Both the position numbers and the translations under genes were made by a program. Of a stretch of 64,000 nt of DNA, positions 25,591-38,342 are shown piece by piece; position 1 is the first letter of the stretch; each line of letters starts with the position of its first letter. This stretch comes from Temnothorax longispinosus (taxonomy: Eukaryota; Arthropoda; Insecta; Hymenoptera; Formicidae): assembly GCF_030848805.1 (NCBI RefSeq), contig NC_092358.1:26765720-26829719 (forward strand). Reading direction: 5' to 3'. A model generated the notes under the pieces. That model searched no databases. It saw nothing but the letters and a program-made list of their open reading frames with translations, and had not been told where the DNA came from.

Positions 25591-26010
25591 GTTAATTCAA
25601 CCGGCGCGATGGCTTACAATAAAATTTCTAGCTTTACAACGTCAAATTTAATCTTTCTTTCCATGTCAAGTAACAAAAAATTAATATTCTGCCCGTGTTA
25701 ACAAAATAATATAAGTTTGTAAGTTAATCATCGATCAACTTATCGCTCACGGCAAAATTTCTGTAGCTAATTATTTTTATGATTTGAGTCAAACAAAAAA
25801 AATTATTTAAGAACTAATACAAGTATAGTACCCGATAAGCTAATCGTCGGTTAACTTAATTGGCGATTGACTGAGACGGAGCGATCGTTTACTGCAAAAT
25901 TTCTAATTACGTGACAAATCTAATCTCTTTTTCTGTGTCAATCAAAAAATTAATAAATTCTATCCGTGTTAACAAAATACTCTGTATATACATCACTTGA
26001 CAAGTCAATC
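25570..26010. repeat. Cluster of a dispersed TTAATC-type repeat
   Basis: Three related units begin near 25577, 25730 and 25841. Shared elements in order are TTAATCG-CGGTTAA, a GCG or GCT-CG stretch, GCAAAATTTCTA, AAATCTAATCT, GTCAAxxAAAAAATTAAT and CCGTGTTAACAAAATA. Units differ by indels. A further partial copy lies at 63851-63920. Confidence 0.6.
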
Positions 26011-28156
26011 ATTAATTTGTCGAAACTTGATCGAAGTCGCAATAACAATGATATTACAAGACAATACAACAATCGGTGCATAAAATTATAAATTAAGACT
26101 ATATGTATATTAAGATACGTGCGAATAAAAATGTCCTGAAAAAATGTGTGCAAGCGTGACATTAATATCGTTGACTTAAATTACTTTATTAATGTTTTAC
26201 ATGATCAATTATTAATATATCAACATTACTACGAACGTATGAGAGAAAACTGTCTACAAAAATTCAAATTTGATTACGCTGTTACGGAAAAACTGTTTAC
26301 ATAAAAATTATCTACACATTCTACACAAATAACTTTTTTTTTTAATACATATAGTGAGTCGCATAAAGGCGGATGACGTATTACGCAGCGCAGGCTGATT
26401 TGCAAAAGTATTTATTAAATGTGTGTTACATCCCCATACATGATTTATTTAATTATAAGTCGTTAATGGCGTTAATACAATCATAATAACATTAAATGTT
26501 CACGATATCGTGTCAAACAGAATACTTGAGAAATCGTCGAAATCAAAGTGTGTGTCTTGTGTGCTTGAACTTTATAGAAAAAAAAAAACTGCCACATGTC
26601 GCGAAGTAGGACCGCGAGAGTACATCGGTCTCGGATAATTCGTAATGCATGTTGAAAGTTAACTTTGCCTAAATGCACAAGTTACCTGATCGTAAAGCTA
26701 ATTTTACGGTTTTTACTGATCGTCAACGTTGACCAATGTTGCTTCCATTTTCTTGATTTGAGAAATACATACGGGATTGCCTGCAGAAGAAGTGCAACGA
26801 TTAATATAGTCATAGAATAAATGAATCCCCTTTCGGAACGAATTACTCCAACGTCTCGAGAACAATCAATATTATTCGGTTTCTTTTATGCAAAGATCGG
26901 AAAAAAAAGATATACATTCAAACGCAGCATATCCTTGCTATTCGGCCACACAAAAAATTCCACGCAAACAACGGCCGCTATAATTTATATAATATAAGCC
27001 GGTATTAGCTAAGACATTTGCATGAGCCGTTTATTGTGACAAAACTAAGTATATCGAGTATAAAGCCATATTTCAAAAAACAGTCGTTTTAAATAATATT
27101 GGTCTATCTGGTAAAATGGTCGACATAACGTCGAATGTGATTAAATAAGTAAAATTAACTAAATCCAATAGGAAAAGACGCAGATCACAAAACAGATATC
27201 GTTGAATTTTCGAGTGTAAAAAAAATATACTACTTGGCGGCGAATAATTACTAAACACCTTTCTCGAACAATCCTGTGTGTATGCATGTATAACATTCGT
27301 ATAATATTTATGTATATATACAGAGTGCGACAATGGTCGAGCGCTTGTTCTGATCAGACAATATAATCACTACTGACAACAATGTTAAAACTCTGGTGCG
27401 GACGTTCTGCCAAAACGAGAGCGTCACAAACGCGGTTTCAAAAACAATTATCCTTTCCTTCGTATAAATAACAGCATTTCGTTCGCTGCGTGTAAAAAAT
27501 TTGTGTATAATGCAAATGCATGTGTATATACGTTATATATAAATATATACACACATACATTCATAAAATCTTAAAATTAGTAAATAGTAGTAGTAAATAT
27601 CAAATATCGGTTTGCGGTAGCGCCGTAGATGCTGCGCTACGATATTTTCGAGCGATGAGATTAACAAGCCGCAACGAAACTAACATGATAATAATGAAAC
27701 CGATACGACAACAGTTAAAGTCTTGAGTTATTATCATGTATTTCGCATAAGTATTAAATAAATCAGCGATTGATTTCTTTGATAACTTTGAGAAATGTCC
27801 GTTAAGCTCATCTTGGAAAATACCGCGGCGTCGCATCCCCCGCGCTCGGGGGGGATGAAGAAGAGAGAGAAATTCCGCTCGCGAAGGAACTCCTCTCCCT
27901 CCGCGCTAAATCGCCCGACGTGACGCGCGTTTGTAACCGGCCCTCGATTTTCGCAGAAGTCGCGCGTTCAGCAATTTATGCTACAGCGTAAAACTACGTA
28001 TACGACAGAGGAAACCCTTATCTAATTTGCTGTGTGCAAGTAGCAAGTCGACCGCGCAGCCGAAGTCCTACGCGACCCTCCTCGATATCCGGTGTGGATC
28101 GTCACCTTGTACGAACACGAGGCGCCGACATGCCCCCCCCCCCTAAATCGAGAAAC

Positions 28157-28288
28157 TTCCCAAGGAGAATAGAAATGTCAAAATGATATCAATTTGACGT
28201 CATATTGACCAAAAAATGACGAAATTAACATCATTTTTTGGTCATATGACGTCAAATTGATATCATTTAGACATTTCTGTTCTCCTTG
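28157..28288. mobile_element. Foldback/MITE-like hairpin element
   Basis: Arms of about 60 bases pair almost perfectly: CCAAGGAGAATAGAAATGTC on the left against GACATTTCTGTTCTCCTTGG on the right, with AATTTGACGTCAT and GACCAAAAAATGA inside each arm and a loop of about 12 bases. No coding capacity. Confidence 0.75.
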
Positions 28289-29328
28289 GAATTTTTAAAA
28301 ACGCTACGGTTTAGCCGTGGCCACGTGCAAAACGGACGCGTTCGAGGATAAAAAGTCGATTGATTAAGCACGACGGGGACCGTACGTTCAGCCTCGATTG
28401 CAAAATATATAAAGACGTGATGATATTTAGCATCGTGCGAAATACGAGACACGGTATCGACATGGATCCGACAGTATGTTGCCCCAAATGGTACGACATT
28501 ACAGATAAATATTACGAAAGCGAGGTGTATCGAACGGAGCCGCATTGTATACTTATCGAAATATGTGCGAAGGTCGTGTACGGTAAAAATGAGCGGAACG
28601 CAAAAAAAGCAACGGTTTCCTTCCTTCCTGCAATCGTTACTCTAATTATTCAACATCACGTAATTTTTTAATTAATGCAATCCGTCTTAATTGATATAAA
28701 TTCTTCCTCTTAAATATAACCGCGAACTTGGCGCGTTTTCTTTTTTTTAATCTAAACAAATGTACATCCCTTTATCTGTGCAAATTTATCAAAAATTATC
28801 AAATTACTTACAAATTAAGTTAATGGAATTTTTTTTCTTCAATGATGTTAATTTTTGCGCGGGTCAATAAAATCTTCGATTAAAATATAATGTGTTATCT
28901 CGATTATCCCGTCGGAATGCATTAACTCCGTTTTAAACGACGCACGTACGATCGACAATTTTTATGGTTACTTGACCTCGAAGTTATATCGGAAGAAAAT
29001 CGGACCGTTTCTCTCGACATTCGGCCAGTTATCATTGCAATAGTATCTATGCGAGGAGAGACATCCCTATACAACGTATGACACAGCATTAGAAGGGAAA
29101 TATATATATATGTATACGTTTATATGGTGCTTTCTATACCCTACAATCGAAATGATCCAAACATTGAAATTACGTTCGTCGATACGCGACGATCCGGCGA
29201 ACGTCGGATCGTCCCTGTTAATCGTCTCATTTATAGCGGAGAACTCGGCGTGTCATGGAAAATGTGAAATACGATCTCGCCTCCGTGAGAAAACGCACGG
29301 CGGAATAACGCGGCACAAAGTCAACGAA

Positions 29329-29446
29329 GGGTGCGATCCACGCTTCAAACGCTTCAGAGCGTCATTTTGTCCTTGTTTAATATTTGTTAAACAACAAGGA
29401 CGAAATGTTTCCAAGAGCGTTTTGGAGCGCCAAGTGGATCGCACCC
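29329..29446. mobile_element. Foldback/MITE-like hairpin element
   Basis: Ends GGGTGCGATCCAC and GTGGATCGCACCC are exact inverted copies (13 bases). Inner arms also pair (AAACGCTC, TGTCCTTGTT against AACAAGGACGA), leaving an AT-rich loop at about 29377-29392. Length 118 bp. Confidence 0.7.
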
Positions 29447-30071
29447 AAAGTCACGTATGCCGCTCGGCAGTTTTATTTTTTTTCCCCAAGGGAAAAGGCA
29501 CCGATACTCGTGCTCCCGCGTAACGCTATTTTAACACTTTGAATCCACCGATCCGACACACGTGCGCGACACACGTGGCATCGATTCGACACGCGCCCCT
29601 CGCGCGACCGAGAGGGCTGCTCTTTTGTACAATCCGTTATTCCTCCCATCGATTTTTCACCCCTTCGATACGCACGTGTTAACACGTCGCGTGAATTACG
29701 CAATTCTGTCAAACCGAGCCGAAAATAATGGGCGAGATATAGTAGCTGCCGGATTCAAGGTGCTAAAACGTTCGGCGAAAGTAGGATAAGTACGAAGTGG
29801 TTTTGTGCTGATCGCAAAGTCTTCGATTCGCCTATTGATGCTCGTTCTGGTCACCTCGCGCGCATCGCATTCCAGATTTTCTATTACAAAGGTATTGTTT
29901 TTTTTTTCTTTCCCTCGCGAGTACGCTGCGTTTTACCGTTGATCACGCGGGGCGCGCAACACGCGCGTATGTGTGTGTATCTGTGTATATGTCTCTCGTA
30001 TAAAGTAATTGACTACCTACTTATCATTAAGAAAAGGTACGTTGTTGTCGGTTTCGCAATTTTTCTTTCCC

Positions 30072-30149
30072 CTACGTGTGAACACAGCTAGATAGTTTGG
30101 AACATATCTCCTACGTGTGAACACAGCTAAATAGTTTGGAACATTTCAA
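30072..30149. repeat. Two-copy 39-bp tandem repeat
   Basis: CTACGTGTGAACACAGCTAG at 30072 recurs at 30111 as CTACGTGTGAACACAGCTAA, followed in both by ATAGTTTGGAACAT. Only one or two substitutions per unit, so the duplication looks recent. Confidence 0.85.
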
Positions 30150-33100
30150 ATGTTGAGCGCCTCTCTCCCTTTCTCTTTCATTTACATAGCATATATACAT
30201 ACATATACTTTTATGCGCGTATACATGTGCATGTATGTATATATATACACACACACATGTATACATATGTATGCATATATGCATATATGTGTATATATAT
30301 TATATATATATATATTATGTAAGAATATTAATAAAAGAATATGTCCGAATGCAATATTGCTTCGTTCTACATACATATGCTGTGATATATTTGTGTATAT
30401 GTATATATAATATCTATATAGACTTTTTCCATATATTCCTATATAACAACAACATAACTCTTCTGAATAAGATTTTAACAAAGTGAACACAAAGTTCCTA
30501 CGCTAGGGCAGATTACATGCATTTAGCGAACGGTGCTAACTGTAAAACGTGAAAGTTGCAGAATTGTGCTACATATGGGAACGACCCGGTTCACGTCCGG
30601 CCCCTGTTCGTCGTAACGGAGGCACCGTTTCGCCCATATAAATCATCTCGACTTTATCTTTATTATATATAAGCTCTCAATTCTCTCGGGACCAGTATGT
30701 CATTAAAAGTAATCTTTAAATGTCAATCAAATGTCAATGATGGCTTTATTTAACGTTACAACTAATTCGCGTTGGGTAAACGATGGCTACGATTGCAATG
30801 TATTCGATACGAGAAAGAAATTAATTCATTTTGCTGAACGTCGACCTCGAGATAAAGTCGACACAAAATTGCGACGCTTCCGTTACGCGAAACAAGGCCG
30901 CGGGAAGATATTACAACGAGTCATTTGATTAAATGTCTAACGTAGTCTACTTTTATTACGATTCACATCTAGATTAATCTTCATCGCTCATGTATCCGGC
31001 AACAGTGATATTACCAGTCCGCGTGTGTCGGGCACAACTACAATTCTACCATGCAATATTAAATATAACATACTCTCCGATCCCCATGATTCTACCGTAT
31101 TACAGAAAACGATTACTTAAAAATGTGTTATTCCTGCTATCAGTTAGTGCGAAGTAGGAATGCACCTCGTGCTTCTCAGAGATTTCTTTCATCTCGAAAT
31201 TACAGATATTCGCAATGTCGCTTGTTTACGTAACAAAAATTGTTCCTTCGAGAAGATTCACACGTTGTTCATTGCACAACAAATATTGCACAATGTTAAC
31301 AATTAATTGCACATCTCGGACTAGGTCCGTTCGATTTTCGGCGTTTCAGGCCGAGCGCCCAAAACCGAAAAACAATGAGTTATTGATAATGAAATTATTT
31401 CATAAGATAGTTTACAGATCTAATTTTTAACCAATTTTGCGATTATTAATTCTCGTCTCATACTCTACAAAAAATTGACATTTGTTAACTTACGAAGATT
31501 TCTATTAAGAGACTGACGGATTTAACTATTTTTAAATATGATGGAGACATAAGCGTATGGAAACTTATTAAACAAAACGTAATAAATTGTACATTTCTAT
31601 ACTATCAACTGTGTGCTAATTATAATTCAAGATATATATAAACGTTTTTATCTGTTATACAAAGATAAGATCATTAACTACGCAGTAACCCTGACTAGCT
31701 GTCGCAAAATTAAGTTAAACGTTTAATTCGCAATTAATATACTGTGAACACAATAAAAGTATCTCGAAGGAACAACTGATCTTACAGAGAATAAGTTACA
31801 TATGAGAATTACATACAGTTTTCGACGTCAACACTTGTCACTAACATATTCACGCACATATGTATATATAGCATGTATAAAGATAACACCGTAATGAAAA
31901 CAAGAAATACGTACGTCTATTGTGTATATAAAGCCAACATATGTATAAGTAAATATATATTATCTATTAATGTCTCATATATAAATTCTCTATAATATAT
32001 ATGTATATATATATAAAAGGCCGAATGTACATTGACATGACACTGATATTACTATTGCATTGATGTTACATTATGTTTGAATGCGTTAACTTCATCAGAA
32101 GCTGAATATATACGCAAACAACGAATATACGCAAAAAACATTTTAAAGTTAAAAATAGCATGTGATTTATACAAGAATAAATTCGGCGTTTGCTCGTTCG
32201 CGTCGAACACGACGACAACAACAACTTTTCTAACTGCACGTGGCAGCGCAATTAATTTTAATATCGGCGTCGATTCGTTAATCCAACAACGGCATTGATC
32301 ATCGATAAAAAATCTCAATGGCGGCAGTATATCTTTAAATAACAAAGTGTCGTGGATCTTCTTTCTCTCCAAGCACATAAATTAATAGAATGCATTCGCG
32401 TCACTACCCTCGCATGGAAGGGTAGAACGAATTTGTTCTCACACCTTGTTATAGACGATATAATAATATATATATATATATGTATAAAATCGAATTTATC
32501 CAAATCAGTATGTATCAAGATTCTATCGCAATCACGTTTATCACGCAATCACAATCGATTGTAATATATATATATACACACACGAGATGAAAAAGGTAAC
32601 TTTTTAACACTTCATTCAATTCTCGGTTACGATATACAATAGTTAAGATGCAAATAAAACCTACTATAGAGCAAATATTAGTCATATCGGAACAAAACCA
32701 GTTGTTTATAGTCCAGTTTATGTTAGACTATAACGGGACGAATAACGGGAGTTAATTCCAAGAATTTTGGGACTTGACACGGACATTTCTTTCGGCGTGA
32801 AATAAAGTTCTAAATTCTTTCTGTGCCTTGCTCGACGTATTACTTCTTACAAAAACGTTTTTTTTCCAATGTAAAGTCACCGTAATCTTTTCAGATTATA
32901 CAATTATGGGCATAATGGCCGAAAGAGATTCAGGTAAACCTTTAAAAAATACGTGAAGCTAGACGGCTTAACTTTATCGTTAAACATGAGTGAAAGCGTG
33001 TCGTCGTATGCAACGTGATAAAGTGAGTGAAATTATAAATTGTGTACTTCATTTCACACCGAAAATATCCGAGTACGTCAAGTTTTAAAACTTTCCATAT

Positions 33101-33869
33101 TATATTCCCATTACTCTTCCCATATTATAAACTATTAACGCTTAAACAAATGGCGTTGCCAATTCGATTATACAGCTTCAATAACGCATTTGACAACAAT
33201 AGATGTAACAAAACAGATGTAACAAAGCATATACAATTCACCGATTTGCGACAATTATATGAAGACAAACAGATTCTCTCTCAATTCCTCGATATATATC
33301 GCGCGCGCGTTCCGATTAAAATTTAAGTTATTTCAAGAATTGATCGAAGAAATAACTCGTCATGATATGACATCTACCTTCATTTCACGCATATACTACA
33401 ATGCGTCGTTTACTATTCTATTTAAATTGCCACTAGTCTACCTTTTTTTACAAGCAACCTTGCATCCGGAGTTAAACATCTATTACTCCAATTTATTATC
33501 ATATATACGTAACATGTAATAATGCAATTCTTCTCATAGTCATAAAAAATCGTAAGCCTTAGTTCGAACAAGGTCATTTGTAATTACAGGATGGATAATT
33601 TTCGTCGCTGAAAAACGCGTTAATAAACCTGTTTCTAATATAAAAATTTACACTTACTTACATTACACTCTCTATTTGTACACATAATATGTCACGAATA
33701 CATTTTAATTAAAATCTTTTTAATTAATGATGGATCACAATGTAACGGTTTGTCTCGGGCTAAAACAATAATATGCATTTTCTGGAAAACAAGTCGCTTT
33801 TTGTTTCAAATTTTCTTTTCTTTTCAAAAAGAAACAGGTTTCTTAACTGCTTATTTTTTACGATTTTCT

Positions 33870-35107
33870 TTATACCTTAAGAGCAGCTTTGGGAGACCAA
33901 TGGTGGAAACGGGCGGGTCCCGCGGGATAAGAGGGCTGTACCCACTTGTTTCCTCGGTGTCCCATAAAGGGCGGCGGTGAAGGGCCACCGAGGAAATGCG
34001 GAGGCATTATATTATACCATGGCTGGCTGATTGGATGAGGGCCGTAACCCATGCTGAAGGAATGGCCGAACCACGAACGATTTCTGTTCGGGTGCAGCCT
34101 AGGACTATTCAAGTTGCGCCTCTTACCTGTACCGTTATTGCTATGCTGTTGATTTTGATTAGCGACGCTTAATGGTTTTGATTTCGGCTGTTGTTCCGTG
34201 CTTGCGGTTAGAGGGGATTTCTGGAATCAGAATGCATCAGAGTTTAATATCATTTTAGGGATTTCGCGTAGCGCCCGATCGGATATGGAAAACAAAGAAG
34301 ATACACAGAGGTCAAACGAGTTATAGATAGCAAATGTATGCGGAAATTAATACTTTCAGCGACATTTGATTGTTCAATTTGTAAGTCAATAGTCCTTTAC
34401 GCAACAACTCACGCTGTCCGCCATATCAATAGACTCAGAACGGATGTTTTGTAAATTATCTATTATGCGAGCGTTTCGCGTAGCTGAAAGTAATTGATTT
34501 ACAAATTGAAAAATTGAGTATCTCCGAGGCTACTAATTTTCTCTATTGAATACATCTATAAAGAATTCTTTCATCTATTGTATTAAAATCTACGTTCACA
34601 TTTACATGCGTATACATTAAGATTTTAATCTGTTTTTAATCTATCAGGGCTCACCTGTATCTTGATAGGCCCCACGTGGGCTAGCTTGTTCTCGTTCTCT
34701 GCGTTGTCGTTATGCTCGGATTGGAAAATGGGTACGGTGTTCTCCTTGTCGTCGAATGATGCCAGCGTGCAGTACGATCCCTTGCTCTCCCCGAATCGAC
34801 AGCAGACCTCGTTGGGATCAACCCACAGCGTTAACTCCACCGGCAGTGCCAGATCCTCGTACCTGACACCGGCAGCGCTCGCGGCGGACTCTAGGGTCGC
34901 GTCCCGACGATTGTGGCCGTTGACGCGAATGCAACGGTAGCCCTGGCCCTTGAACGGCTTGTCGGGGAACCAGTGGTTCTTGAAGCGTTCGGTCAGCAGT
35001 TCGACCAGGCGCCGTTTGAAGCATTCCAATTGATCGGGACTAAATTTTTCGCTTCTTTCGATCAGCTTTACTAAGAACAGTACCGCCGCCCTGATCTCGT
35101 TGAGCAT
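33870..35107 (-). CDS. BTG3: BTG3-type antiproliferative protein
   Basis: Two coding exons, 35107-34655 and 34220-33870, joined in phase 0 (ATACAG|gtgagc; gattccag|AAATCC), give 267 residues. The BTG/Tob domain covers residues 1-107: box A around 42-63 (FKNHWFPDKP, then GQGYRCIRVN) and box B at 88-107 (ELTLWVDP then EVCCRFGE). These resemble BTG3/BTG4 more than BTG1/2 or Tob; EVCCRFGE followed by ASFDDKEN parallels vertebrate BTG3. The C-terminal half is Pro, His and Trp-rich, and no Tob-like PAM2 motif is seen. The family binds the CCR4-NOT deadenylase through CAF1 and restrains proliferation. The ATG at 35107 was chosen because upstream codons run straight into a likely splice acceptor (gtgtgcag), implying a non-coding first exon. 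Confidence 0.9.
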
Positions 35108-35575
35108 TTTGCCGCTGCTGCACACCGGGATTACAGGCCACCTGGACGCACCTCTCGCGATACCACAGTAGCAGGCTCTTGGAAACTAAAGTACCATTCG
35201 CCCGAGTCACGGTGGAGCACATAGAGCCCTTCTGCACCGTCGCAACGCTCGAATTCCTCAAGATCTATGTTTCCGGCGTGAATGGCTGGGATCTTGGCTG
35301 CACTACTTTGCCACTGCACAAATTTTGCTACGCGATTCGTGTATCCCGCTAATGCTGCTACAATCTGTATGCAAAAACAGAAAAAGAGAACCGTTATTAT
35401 CGGTGTCGCATAACATACATCTCGATAACTTTGCCCCCGAGATTTTGCAGCCTTTCGCGGTTCGGCGTGTCAGATCCGGAGGACAAGCTCCAAAGACTTC
35501 TCGTTTCCAAAGTAAAAGAAGGGTCAAGGGACGACAGGCAGGTTCGCTTCCTTGCCGATCGGAGGAATTACTCAC

Positions 35576-35668
35576 GCGGCAGAAAATACGAAAAAGCGTG
35601 AATCGACGTGCGCTTTTTAATCGGAAATCGGATTCATCCTCTAGGTCCATCTGGTAAGACTATATAGC
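35576..35668 (-). promoter_or_regulatory. Candidate TATA box and leader exon of the BTG3-like gene
   Basis: GGCTATATAGTC on the minus strand (core CTATATAG at 35660-35667, itself a palindrome) lies upstream of a good donor, GCCGC|gtgagt, at 35576. A start about 30 bases after the box (near 35633) and splicing to the acceptor just before the ATG at 35107 would give a short leader exon. Because the box is palindromic its direction is not fixed by sequence. Confidence 0.35.
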
Positions 35669-35669
35669 C

Positions 35670-37141
35670 AGCGCGCGCTCCACTTTCCAGCATGTCGAAA
35701 ACACGTTGCGCTTCAAGGCACATACATCTCGCGCCACGACGCCTCCGACGCGACGCACGGCCACGTGTCCCGCCGGGCCGATGCGATGCCGCGCGGCCGA
35801 CGGCGCCGCTGAGTCATCCGCGCGACTGGTCGCGTCAGCGCGGCGAATCGGGACGCAATATGTTATGCCGCGTCAGGTTACTCGGCGCGACGACGGCGTG
35901 GCAGGTTAGGGGACGGCGAAAAATGCGTCGCCGATCAGGCGACGCGTTTCCCGACGGCGACGTCGTTGTCGCGCGACTCGTCACCAGTTCACCGTCGCCG
36001 TGCCGTCGCGACGCCAGATCGCTGCACCGTTTGAGCGAAGTGCGCACGACGTGTGCACCTCGATCGTCGCCGCGAGCGAACCGCGGATACCCGCTCGAAC
36101 GCGTAATACTCCGTGCCCGAGACGACGGCGACGGCGACGGAGTCCGCCGCCGTCGCGACGACGCGAATCCGATAGCGACGTTAAAACTGATCTTACGGGG
36201 TCGGCGACGGAGATTCGTCGTTGCGTTGCCAGCGGAGCCACCACGTCCTCTCTTTCTCTACAAATAAACGTACTCGACCCAACACGTGTTACGTTGCACC
36301 CGTGGTCACGGAGCATATATTCCCGACGTAGACGTCCGTCCCTCGCAGCCACTTGTCCACAAATAAACGAGTCACGCACAGCGGACCGGGATCTAACCTT
36401 CGCTCGGCGTCGCTTATCTCTCCTAGATTTTCGTACGGGCATGAATGGTGACGTTGAAATTTCAAGCACGTGCCCTTAGGACACGTGTATGTGTATGGAT
36501 GGATATCCCCCCCCCCCCTCAGAGCCCTGTGGGCCCGTAGGGTCTGTCCGGTCTGTTTTCTATTGCTAAAACTGATCCAACTTTTCAATGGTTTTTTTTG
36601 ACGCATTGATTGGCTATCAGAACGGAGAAGGGGAGTGTCCAGAAATATCTTATATGTCTGTATTCCAAAATCTACATTCAGTAGGTAACCAACACGAAAA
36701 TAAATTCAAATTTCGAAAGAGAGGTTTTATTAATAAATAATATATATTTTTAGACATACGTGTCTAAAGACACCTAAAGACGTCTTTTAGACATGCGCGC
36801 TGTCTGGGTTGGGGGATAGGGACTTCCAGAATTTCTGGAAACTCGAGAACTTCTCTATCCTGTACTGTCCTGTAGCCAATCGACACGCCTAAAAAAAATT
36901 TTTTATAAATAGTATTAGATAAATACAGAAAACGCGATAGCCAATTCCTTTTTCTGTTAGCCAGCCGAAGAACCAATCGGCGGGTAAATTGTACTGATCC
37001 CTTAAGAAATTCGCCAGCGTTGCGTAGATATAAATCATTGTTTTGCTCCGAACTTCTCACGGCGTAGCTCAGCTGACGAAGCCAGAAGCGCACGTGGTTG
37101 GGACTGACCTCTGACTGTCGCCGCATCTGTATCTCCGCAAG
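35670..37141. other. CpG-rich then AT-rich intergenic region between BTG3 and AK6
   Basis: About 35.69-36.48 kb is CpG-dense, likely the 5' region of the minus-strand BTG3-like gene. A poly-C run occurs at about 36509-36519. About 36.76-37.15 kb carries an unexplained minus-strand open frame that overlaps the AK6 start (see findings). No other feature is supported. Confidence 0.4.
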
Positions 37142-37156
37142 ATGTTGAACATGCAC
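36764..37156 (-). CDS. Unsupported candidate: divergent small ORF overlapping AK6 start
   Basis: A 130-codon ATG-initiated frame runs opposite to AK6 and overlaps its first exon. A second frame in the same DNA, from the ATG at 37038 (MIYIYATLANFLRDQYNL, continuing LPADWFFGWLTEKG), reads more like protein but would need a 38-nt intron at 36926-36889 to remain open, which is too short for normal splicing. No family was recognised for either frame. It may be a real small divergent gene, or simply open DNA in a promoter. Confidence 0.2.
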   Translation of the reverse strand: MHVQHLAEIQMRRQSEVSPNHVRFWLRQLSYAVRSSEQNNDLYLRNAGEFLKGSVQFTRRLVLRLANRKRNWLSRFLYLSNTIYKKFFLGVSIGYRTVQDREVLEFPEILEVPIPQPRQRACLKDVFRCL

Positions 37157-38015
37157 AGAAGCGAACCTAACATTTTAATAACAGGTACACGATGACATAC
37201 ATATATTACAGTTATTTAATATAAATTCTGAATATCCTTTGAAAGAGAGAGAATTGTCGAATCTCGTTTTTCAGGCACACCTGGCGTGGGCAAGAGTATG
37301 ATGTCGAGCATGTTGTCGCAGAGAACTGGACTGGAGTGGCTGGATGTCAGTAAAATTGCCATCGAGAATGAGTGCCTGGAGGAGTACGACGAGGAGTACC
37401 AATGCAGCGTGTTGGACGAGAGGAAGGTAATTTCTTGCATCTCGTTATATGCACAAAGTTTGATTGAAATAAAATTATATTGATATTAATACCTACCCTA
37501 CAGAGATAGCAGAGTGGGGTCAAGTGGCGTAATAGTGCAGTCAAACTGACGGATTGTTGTCGTTAGAGACGTCACTTTGACAGCATTATAACGTCATTTG
37601 ACGCACTCTGCTATCTGGGATACATTTTCACATCTCAAACATACAAAAATCTTTGTGTAATATCGCGTTCCAGTTACTGAACAGTATGAAAGGTCCTATG
37701 AGCGAAGGAGGAAAAATTGTCGACTATCACAGCGCCGATTTCTTCCCCGAAAGATGGATCGACATCGTATTCGTGCTCAGAACGGACAACACCATCTTGT
37801 ACGACCGTCTCAAGGACAGGGGTTACTGCGGGAGGAAACTGGAGGACAATATAGACTGCGAGATTTTTCAAATTATTCTCGAAGAGGCGAGGGAATACTA
37901 CAGGGAAGAGATAGTGCACGAGCTAACGAACAATACTCCAGATCAGATGATGGATAATGTAAATAGAGTATGTCAGTGGCTGGAGCAATGGAAAATAGAT
38001 AATCAGCAAACGTAA
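37151..38015 (+). CDS. AK6: Adenylate kinase isoenzyme 6 (AK6/CINAP)
   Basis: Three exons, 37151-37184, 37275-37426 and 37674-38015, with consistent phases encode 175 residues, close to the 172 of human AK6. Exon 1 gives MHRSEPNILITG; the Walker A loop GTPGVGKS (residues 12-19) is completed across the first intron. YDEEY, IVDYHSADFFPERW and VFVLRTD with the later RLKDRGY lid and EEIVHEL segments are family hallmarks. AK6 is a nuclear NMP kinase/ATPase (yeast Fap7) that helps 18S rRNA maturation with Rps14 and is linked to Cajal bodies. An in-frame ATG at 37142 would add three residues. The second intron carries a hairpin element. An AATAAA lies at 38144-38149. Convergent with HSC20. Confidence 0.95.
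37500..37618. mobile_element. Foldback/MITE-like hairpin in AK6 intron 2
   Basis: Ends share AGATAGCAGAGTG inverted (CACTCTGCTATCT on the right), and the inner arm GTCAAACTGACG pairs with CGTCACTTTGAC. Fills about half of the 247-base intron; splice sites lie outside it. Confidence 0.7.
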
Positions 38016-38143
38016 GGCAAATGTATCGAGTTTCCCCTCTCAGTCCAACTTTTATCCTCTTGCTTTATACTTACATTATCTAGATTAAGCTTGTTAAATT
38101 TATATTACGTATGAACTTATTTAGATTTCATTGATTTGTTACA

Positions 38144-38149
38144 AATAAA
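38144..38149 (+). terminator. AK6 polyadenylation signal
   Basis: First AATAAA downstream of the AK6 stop, about 130 bases after it, within the convergent gap to HSC20. Confidence 0.5.
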
Positions 38150-38342
38150 TCAAGTTGACGCGATAAAATGAGAGATCGTACGTATATACAAGTTTTAAGA
38201 TCCACTAAACACAAATCTGTACATATGTTAACATATATATGTATATACAGTTCAAAAACATATTTTTTACATTTTATATAGCGAGCGAAAATATTAAAAT
38301 GTTTCGTGTAGAATATTTGTATTTTGCAAAAACTGCAATGTA

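Larger units (their letters stand above)
26011..33869. other. AT-rich stretch without a supported gene
   Basis: No coding frame with splice support was found. The part next to 33870 is presumably 3' UTR of the BTG3-like gene. Contents noticed: hairpin elements at 28157-28288 and 29329-29446, a 39-bp tandem duplication at 30072-30149, and simple TA/CA-rich runs at about 30190-30320 and 31860-32010. Other short frames are not supported. Confidence 0.5.

Noticed and set aside
28267..28671. Frames on both strands beside the hairpin at 28.2 kb
   Set aside because: They overlap each other on opposite strands, are about 90-100 codons, show no domain and have no splice partners.
30072..30149. CRISPR-like direct repeats
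   Set aside because: Only two directly adjacent units without spacers, in a eukaryotic genome.
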